DNA of 64,000 bases, taken from NCBI GenBank assembly GCA_963757135.1, contig CAVWQE010000004.1, positions 62,001-126,000 on the forward strand, read 5' to 3'. A program made the translations under genes and the position numbers. This DNA comes from Gp1-AA145 sp963757135 (GTDB lineage: Bacteria > Acidobacteriota > Terriglobia > Terriglobales > Acidobacteriaceae). The notes beneath the pieces are model-generated. The model saw only the letters and a program-made list of their open reading frames with translations, ran no database searches and was not told the origin of the DNA. Each line of letters starts with the position of its first letter. The stretch's first letter is position 1. Positions 59,632 through 64,000 of this stretch are shown here, one piece after another.

Positions 59632-59662
59632 TAAAAAGGCGGCCACATAGGCCGCCTTTTAT
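59632..59662. terminator. bidirectional rho-independent terminator
   Basis: AAAAGGCGGCC and GGCCGCCTTTT form a long stem around ACATA. T-rich sequence follows on the plus strand (CTTTTAT) and an A run precedes it, so it can end both the zinc-ribbon gene and the convergent barrel gene. Confidence 0.88.
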
Positions 59663-59676
59663 AGTTCACGCTCGAA

Positions 59677-60165
59677 TTAGAACCGGTAAACCAACCCGGT
59701 GTTTACGCGGACGTTGTTCTTGTCGGTGAAGCCGTTGAAGCGCAGAGTCATCCAATCAACCTGGATCGCACGGAAGGCAAACTTGCGGCTTCCGAAGTCA
59801 ACTCCGCCACCGAACATCATCGCCATGCCGCTATCGCCAAGACCATAAGCTCCAGCGTGCGCGCCGCCAAACAATGCGTGCGCGTAAGGCGTAACCCCGT
59901 GCTTGGGCAGCGAAACCACCGGCCCAAAGGTGTAGGTGTAAAGGTTCTGTCCGGAGGAATACACGCCGCTGAAGTCACCGGTCGCGCCAACGTTCTTCCA
60001 GATGTTCAAGCTCGCGGCACCGTTCCAGCCGCTGGCATGCCAGCCACCATCGGTGCTGGTGAACTGATAGCCACCGTAAACTTCAGGCTTAGGCGCTTCG
60101 CCGGCCATAGCCAGCATGGAAGTCATGCAGGCCAAAACAGCTACGCCGATAAGTTTTCTCATCAT
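59677..60165 (-). CDS. small outer-membrane beta-barrel protein
   Basis: The 162-residue protein has a signal peptide (LIGVAVLACMTSMLAMAGE) and a barrel of about eight strands: GGYQFTSTDGGWHASGWNGA, LNIWKNVGATGDFSGVYS, LYTYTFGPVVSLP, VTPYAHALFGGAHAG, MMFGGGVDFG and the C-terminal VNTGLVYRF ending in phenylalanine. This fits the small OmpA/OmpX-like family. It resembles many exported acidobacterial barrel proteins without known ligand. A second ATG directly follows the first; either start is possible. A terminator lies just beyond its stop. Confidence 0.85.
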   Translation of the reverse strand: MMRKLIGVAVLACMTSMLAMAGEAPKPEVYGGYQFTSTDGGWHASGWNGAASLNIWKNVGATGDFSGVYSSGQNLYTYTFGPVVSLPKHGVTPYAHALFGGAHAGAYGLGDSGMAMMFGGGVDFGSRKFAFRAIQVDWMTLRFNGFTDKNNVRVNTGLVYRF

Positions 60166-60556
60166 TCTCCCCTTAATAGATAAATTGAGATCGCACCAAC
60201 TCCGTCCTCATACCGGCGTGGGTTACAGCCGGGGTCCGTTGGACCGTAGTCGAACGAATCCCGAAGGCGCGGATCGTACCAGGTGCTAGGAGAATGGTCG
60301 CCTCTCGGCAGCAAACCGGCAAGATGACAGAAGCAGGAGCAAAATTTTAGGCCTTCGGTAATGGGGATAGGGGAAGGGTTGGCAACCAATTGCGATATGG
60401 GAGAAGTAGCTGTTTGCTGTTGAAAACAAGGCGGTTACGCACGGTGGTATCAATTCCACGTTAAAAAACAGCGGGCCGTGTTTGCGCGCACTTCAAGTCG
60501 GAGCCTCGTACAGAAGAAAAGGGTGGGCAAAACTGTTTGAGGGGGTCGAGTGACTC
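60166..60556. other. intergenic region with no recognised feature
   Basis: These 391 bases between the barrel gene and the small membrane genes hold no convincing gene. Open frames of about 75 codons at 60162-60389 look random in composition. The short dyad GCCGGGGTCC...GGACC around 60220-60240 was noted. Confidence 0.45.
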
Positions 60557-60736
60557 TCAGACGCGGGTAGTCTGAGACATCGCCACGCCACGCGGCTTAA
60601 TCTCGTCACTCTGTTCTGGAAAATGCATGTGCCCTTGTCGCCGGTCAACGTGTTCTTTCTTGTCCACTCGCAAAGCCACCACTGCCCCAGCAATGGCAAC
60701 TCCCACCGCAACGAGCAATTGCAACAACGAGCTCAT
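60557..60736 (-). CDS. very small single-pass membrane protein
   Basis: The 59-residue protein begins MSSLLQLLVAVGVAIAGAVV, a single membrane helix, followed by a charged tail (LRVDKKEHVDRRQGHMHFPE). Its ATG overlaps the stop of the upstream small gene by four bases (ATGA), a strong sign that both are real and coupled. No family is recognised. It may be a small partner or regulator of a membrane complex. Confidence 0.55.
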   Translation of the reverse strand: MSSLLQLLVAVGVAIAGAVVALRVDKKEHVDRRQGHMHFPEQSDEIKPRGVAMSQTTRV

Positions 60737-60927
60737 AGTCGCTTCCTCTCTACTATGATGCCTATGACGAAAAAGGATATACCGGAAACAAGCACTTCAG
60801 TAAAAACTCTCCAAGGCACTCTATTCGGCTCGAAGAGCTGGTACAGAGGCGCAAAAACAAAAATCAGAACTCCAATCTCCCGGAGTGCCTCCCCGTACAT
60901 TTCAGCCGAGTGCTTCTTCTCAGACAA
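60733..60927 (-). CDS. small two-helix membrane protein
   Basis: The 64-residue protein has an acidic/basic N-terminus (MSEKKHSAEMYGEALREIG) and two likely helices (VLIFVFAPLYQLFEPN, VLVSGISFFVIGIIVERKRL) ending in a positive cluster. It overlaps the next small gene by four bases and starts about 90 bases after the M16 protease stop, in the same direction, so it may share a transcript with it. Family unknown. Confidence 0.62.
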   Translation of the reverse strand: MSEKKHSAEMYGEALREIGVLIFVFAPLYQLFEPNRVPWRVFTEVLVSGISFFVIGIIVERKRL

Positions 60928-61020
60928 GATTACCTCGGTTTTCAGACCAAAGCGTTATACCACAGATTACTCAGTCTGCTCGTCCGAGGCGGTGTTGTCC
61001 CGTAGTGGCCCCTTCGCGGC

Positions 61021-62295
61021 TCAGCACACCAACTGTTCCCTCGTCAGCCTTAGGCCGTTCAGGTTTCCCAGAATAGTTACGGCGACGCTATCGGTCTGGA
61101 AGAAGGTGTTGGCGAGTTCCTGAAGTTCTTCGGCAGTGACGGCCTCGATTTTGGCGATGAGCTCGTCGAGTCCGTAGAAATGGTCGAAGTACATTTCCTG
61201 GCGGGCGAGATTCGACATCCGCGCCGTGGATGATTCAAGCGACAGCATCAGACTGCCCTTAAGTTGATCTTTGGCGCGGCGCAATTCTTCGGGCGAAACC
61301 ATGTCAGTCTTCAGTTTGCGGAACTCAGAGACGATCGACTCGACAACTTTTGTTGCCGAGGCTTTTGAGGTGCCGGCGTAAACGGAAAGACATCCGGTGT
61401 CGCGATAGGGATTCAGATCGCTGTAGATGGCATAGGCGAGTCCCTGGCGCTCGCGAATGTTCTGAAAGAGGCGCGAGCTCATGCCGCCGCCAAGCAGCGT
61501 ATTCAAAATGTAAGAAGAATGGCGACGCTCGTGGGTGATGGGATACGAAGGCACGCCCACGCAGATCTGCACCTGCTCGAGCGACTTCTTATTGCGCAGA
61601 ACAATGCGGGGAATGATTTTCGGCGGCGCGCTGTGGAAGCCGTTGCTGACCGGCTTCATCCCCGCAAAATATTTCTTCACCAGATCGACAAACTGTTCGT
61701 GCTTCAGGTAGCCCGCGGCAGTGATGATCACATTGCCCGGGGAAAAGCGCTGGTCGTAGAAGTCCACCACCGGCGCGCGTTCGAAGCCCTTCACGGTGTC
61801 GCGGGTGCCGAGAATAGGACGGCCGAGCGGATGGTCCTTCCAGAAATTCTGAGTGAAAATTTCGTGCACCAGGTAGTCGGGATTGTCCTCGTCCATCTTG
61901 ATTTCTTCGAGAATGACACCGCGTTCGCGGGCGATGTCCTGATCGTCGAAGACGGGATTGAGGACGAGGTCACTTAGAACATCCATCGCAATCGGGAGAT
62001 GCTCGTTCAGGACCTTGATGCTGAAGCTGACACACTCTTTGGCGGTGAAGGCGTCGATATTGCCGCCGATCGAATCCACCTGGCGCGCGATTTCCTCCGC
62101 CGAACGGTGCTGGGTGCCTTTGAAGACCATGTGCTCGACGAAATGCGAGATGCCGTTTCTTTCCTTGTCTTCGTCGCGTGAGCCGGTTTTTACCCAGATA
62201 CCGATTGAGACCGAGCGAATGTGCTGCATCTCTTCGGTGATGACGCTCAGGCCGTTGGGCAGCACCTCGCGTCGGATATTTCGATCTTCATCCAT
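61021..62295 (-). CDS. M16-family zinc protease (processing-peptidase type)
   Basis: The 424-residue protein has the inverted zinc motif HFVEH in NGISHFVEHMVFKGT, with the downstream Glu ligand expected in the FTAKECVSFSIKVL region, and the C-terminal M16 domain (LNTLLGGGMSSRLFQNIRER, GLAYAIYSDLNPY). Such proteases resemble mitochondrial processing peptidase and bacterial PqqL/YmxG-like enzymes and degrade peptides in a clam-shell chamber. ATG 62295 (MDEDRNIRREVLPNGL) is used; the open frame to 62346 lacks homology-like content. It is divergent from rlmN. Confidence 0.92.
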   Translation of the reverse strand: MDEDRNIRREVLPNGLSVITEEMQHIRSVSIGIWVKTGSRDEDKERNGISHFVEHMVFKGTQHRSAEEIARQVDSIGGNIDAFTAKECVSFSIKVLNEHLPIAMDVLSDLVLNPVFDDQDIARERGVILEEIKMDEDNPDYLVHEIFTQNFWKDHPLGRPILGTRDTVKGFERAPVVDFYDQRFSPGNVIITAAGYLKHEQFVDLVKKYFAGMKPVSNGFHSAPPKIIPRIVLRNKKSLEQVQICVGVPSYPITHERRHSSYILNTLLGGGMSSRLFQNIRERQGLAYAIYSDLNPYRDTGCLSVYAGTSKASATKVVESIVSEFRKLKTDMVSPEELRRAKDQLKGSLMLSLESSTARMSNLARQEMYFDHFYGLDELIAKIEAVTAEELQELANTFFQTDSVAVTILGNLNGLRLTREQLVC

Positions 62296-62438
62296 TGTCT
62301 TATTCTGACACTTTCTTGCCGTCACCGCGAGGTCGGCGCAAATCACACAAACATATAGCTTTAAAGCGCGGCGGTGTTTTGTACATGGCTTTTCCTCTAG
62401 AATGAGGAACCAAAACAGCCAGAAGCGTTTTAGATGCC

Positions 62439-63560
62439 ATGAAGTCTGCTTCAGACAGAACTCTTTTAGGCCTTGATATTCAAGAGCTTAGCCACCTCGT
62501 GGCGGAAGCGGGAGAGCCGTCTTACCGCGCGCGCCAGCTATTCGAAGGCTTATACGGCCAACGGACGCGGTCCCTGGATGAGATTTCAACTTTGCCGCTG
62601 GAGTTTCGACAATGGATTGCGAAACAGGGCTTCGTGTTTGGACGGCCGCAGATCGCACAGAAGTTTATTTCGACCGACGGCACCTTGCGCTACCTCATGC
62701 GACTGCAGGATAGCGAAACCATTGAAACCGTCTGGATGCCCGAAGGCGATGAAGGCGAGGCCGGTGATGGAAGCGAAGCTGGCACCGAGATACTGAAACA
62801 CGCCGGGCGCGAATGGAAGCGAGCGACGATTTGCGTATCGAGTCAGGTGGGCTGCGCGGTGAATTGCCAGTTCTGCCTGACCGCGTTACTGGGTGTGAAG
62901 CGGAATTTGAGCGCAGGAGAGATTGTCGGGCAGGTGGTCGCGGTGCTGAAAGATCAGGATGTTTCTCCCCCACTGGAGCGCGTGAACCTGGTGTTCATGG
63001 GAATGGGCGAGCCGTTCCTAAATTACGAAAACTTTATCAAGGCAGTGCGATTGCTGGCTGAAGGCGTTGGAATTCCGGAAACTAGAATGACGGTTTCAAC
63101 CGCGGGCATTGTGCCGCGCATTGAAGATCTTGGGAACGAGAAGGTGCGGCCGAAGCTGGCGATCTCGCTCACGGCTGCGAATGATGATCTGCGATCGCGG
63201 TTGATGCCGATCAATCGCAAATGGGACCTGAAGAAACTGATCACCGCGGCGCAGGAATTTCCCTTGCGCAGCCGCGAGAAGATCACATTTGAATACGTGC
63301 TGTTGCGGGGCATAAATGATTCCGACCAACAGGCGCGCGAAGTGGCGGAACTGGTGCGCGGAGTCAAAGCCAAGATTAATTTAATCGCGCTGAATCCGGG
63401 CCCGGGAATTGATTTCAAAACACCGGAAGAAAGACGCGTGAAGGATTTCCAGGAGATTCTCATTCGCGCCGGAGTACCGACGTTCATTCGCCGTCCCAGA
63501 GGACGGGATATTTATGCCGCGTGCGGACAACTGAAGCGCACGCTGGAAGCTACAGTTTAG
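62439..63560 (+). CDS. rlmN: 23S rRNA (adenine-2503-C2)-methyltransferase RlmN
   Basis: The 373-residue radical-SAM enzyme methylates A2503 of 23S rRNA (and tRNA A37 in some bacteria). It has the CxxxCxxC cluster motif at Cys139, 143 and 146 in GCAVNCQFC, the LVFMGMGEPFLNYENF motif, SLTAANDDLR and the C-terminal methyl-carrier Cys in IYAACGQLKR. An N-terminal RNA-binding region (LPLEFRQWIAKQGFVF) is present. An acidic insertion (about residues 102-125, EGDEGEAGDGSEAG) lies just before the catalytic domain. Its 3' end overlaps a convergent histidine kinase gene by 11 bases. Confidence 0.95.
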   Translation: MKSASDRTLLGLDIQELSHLVAEAGEPSYRARQLFEGLYGQRTRSLDEISTLPLEFRQWIAKQGFVFGRPQIAQKFISTDGTLRYLMRLQDSETIETVWMPEGDEGEAGDGSEAGTEILKHAGREWKRATICVSSQVGCAVNCQFCLTALLGVKRNLSAGEIVGQVVAVLKDQDVSPPLERVNLVFMGMGEPFLNYENFIKAVRLLAEGVGIPETRMTVSTAGIVPRIEDLGNEKVRPKLAISLTAANDDLRSRLMPINRKWDLKKLITAAQEFPLRSREKITFEYVLLRGINDSDQQAREVAELVRGVKAKINLIALNPGPGIDFKTPEERRVKDFQEILIRAGVPTFIRRPRGRDIYAACGQLKRTLEATV

Positions 63561-64000
63561 CGGCGTGGGCGTGCGCTTTGTCAGCGGATGCCGGTAAGGC
63601 GGCTGGCAGTTCGATAAGGAAGCTGGCGCCACCTTCGCTGCGATTGCGGCAGCTGATTTTGCCGCCATGACCTTCGATGATCCCGTAGCACATGCTCAAG
63701 CCAAGCCCAGTCCCCTGCCCAACCGGACGCGTCGTATAAAACGGATCGAAAACCTTGGCCGGGTCGGACATGCCGGGCCCATCATCGGAAAACTCTACAA
63801 TTATCATACCCGCACTGTTTCGAGTGCAAACGGTTAAAGTGCCATCCCCACGATCCGACATGGCATGGACAGCATTGTTGATGATGTGCGAGAACACCTG
63901 CAGCAACTGATTGGAATCTCCACGCACCTTGGGCAATGACTCTTCGAGATTTACTGAGGGCTGAACGCGGGCCGCTTGAACCTGCGATTGGCATAACTTT
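63550..64000 (-). CDS. sensor histidine kinase, C-terminal ATPase domain (5' end beyond window)
   Basis: The visible part reads an HATPase_c domain: N-box SHIINNAVHAM, G1 EFSDDGPGMSD, F/G2 region DPFYTTRPVGQGTGLGLSM, and a closing GGASFLIELPAAL. Residues before it (AARVQPSVNLEESLPKVRGD) fit the linker after a HisKA domain that is outside the window. The NtrB-like motifs suggest a PAS-HisKA-HATPase kinase, possibly partnered with a sigma-54 activator. It converges on rlmN, overlapping by 11 bases. Sensory domain unknown. Confidence 0.88.
   Translation of the reverse strand, partial: KLCQSQVQAARVQPSVNLEESLPKVRGDSNQLLQVFSHIINNAVHAMSDRGDGTLTVCTRNSAGMIIVEFSDDGPGMSDPAKVFDPFYTTRPVGQGTGLGLSMCYGIIEGHGGKISCRNRSEGGASFLIELPAALPASADKAHAHAAKL

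Overview
The window looks like chromosomal DNA of an acidobacterium, most like the Koribacter/Terriglobus type. This is inferred from gene content, not from a search: a very long Oar/TonB-type receptor with an N-terminal carboxypeptidase-regulatory domain, an SBBP beta-propeller surface protein, a GWxTD-domain protein, DUF3857 transglutaminase-like proteins, three PilZ proteins, and intergenic DNA packed with small palindromes. Most genes are housekeeping or envelope genes. No rRNA, tRNA, CRISPR array or prophage was recognised.

Layout. 1-3.2 kb: a two-component pair (response regulator cut by the left edge, histidine kinase), a PilZ protein and a sigma-54 activator. 3.4-4.9 kb: an insertion sequence whose second copy, frameshifted, lies at 57.4-58.9 kb. 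5-12.3 kb: two DUF3857 proteins, one apparently catalytically dead, and a large SBBP surface protein. 12.9-17.7 kb: PilZ, the ccmABCD haem exporter, a methyltransferase, a LysE exporter and a REP-associated transposase (RAYT) framed by its own palindromes. 17.8-25.8 kb: proS, a class A penicillin-binding protein, a TPR protein, fabI, tsaE and a third PilZ protein. 25.9-36.5 kb: nnr, a toxin-antitoxin pair, two amino-acid permeases, thiE, accC, accB and a proline-type peptidase. 36.6-42.1 kb: the type IV pilus operon (HTH regulator-pilM-N-O-P-Q) ending in a clear terminator. 42.5-50.3 kb: a secreted triple-repeat protein, a HAD phosphatase, a transglutaminase-like protein, a GYD protein, the large receptor, a DUF4118 membrane protein behind a CRP-like site, and a RAYT remnant. 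50.3-57.3 kb: an outer-membrane barrel and GWxTD pair, an orphan ABC ATPase and a PAP2 phosphatase. 58.9-64 kb: a zinc-ribbon protein, a small barrel protein, two tiny membrane proteins, an M16 protease, rlmN and a second histidine kinase cut by the right edge.

How the genes work together. PilZ proteins plus pilMNOPQ suggest c-di-GMP-controlled surface motility or attachment. accB/accC and fabI serve fatty-acid synthesis, and ccmABCD serves cytochrome c maturation. The most unusual signal is in the small repeats. Several palindrome families occur between genes, and some sit in frame inside genes (nnr several times, thiE once, proS possibly), adding short peptides to conserved enzymes. One RAYT with matching flanking REPs is a plausible mobiliser for one of these families.
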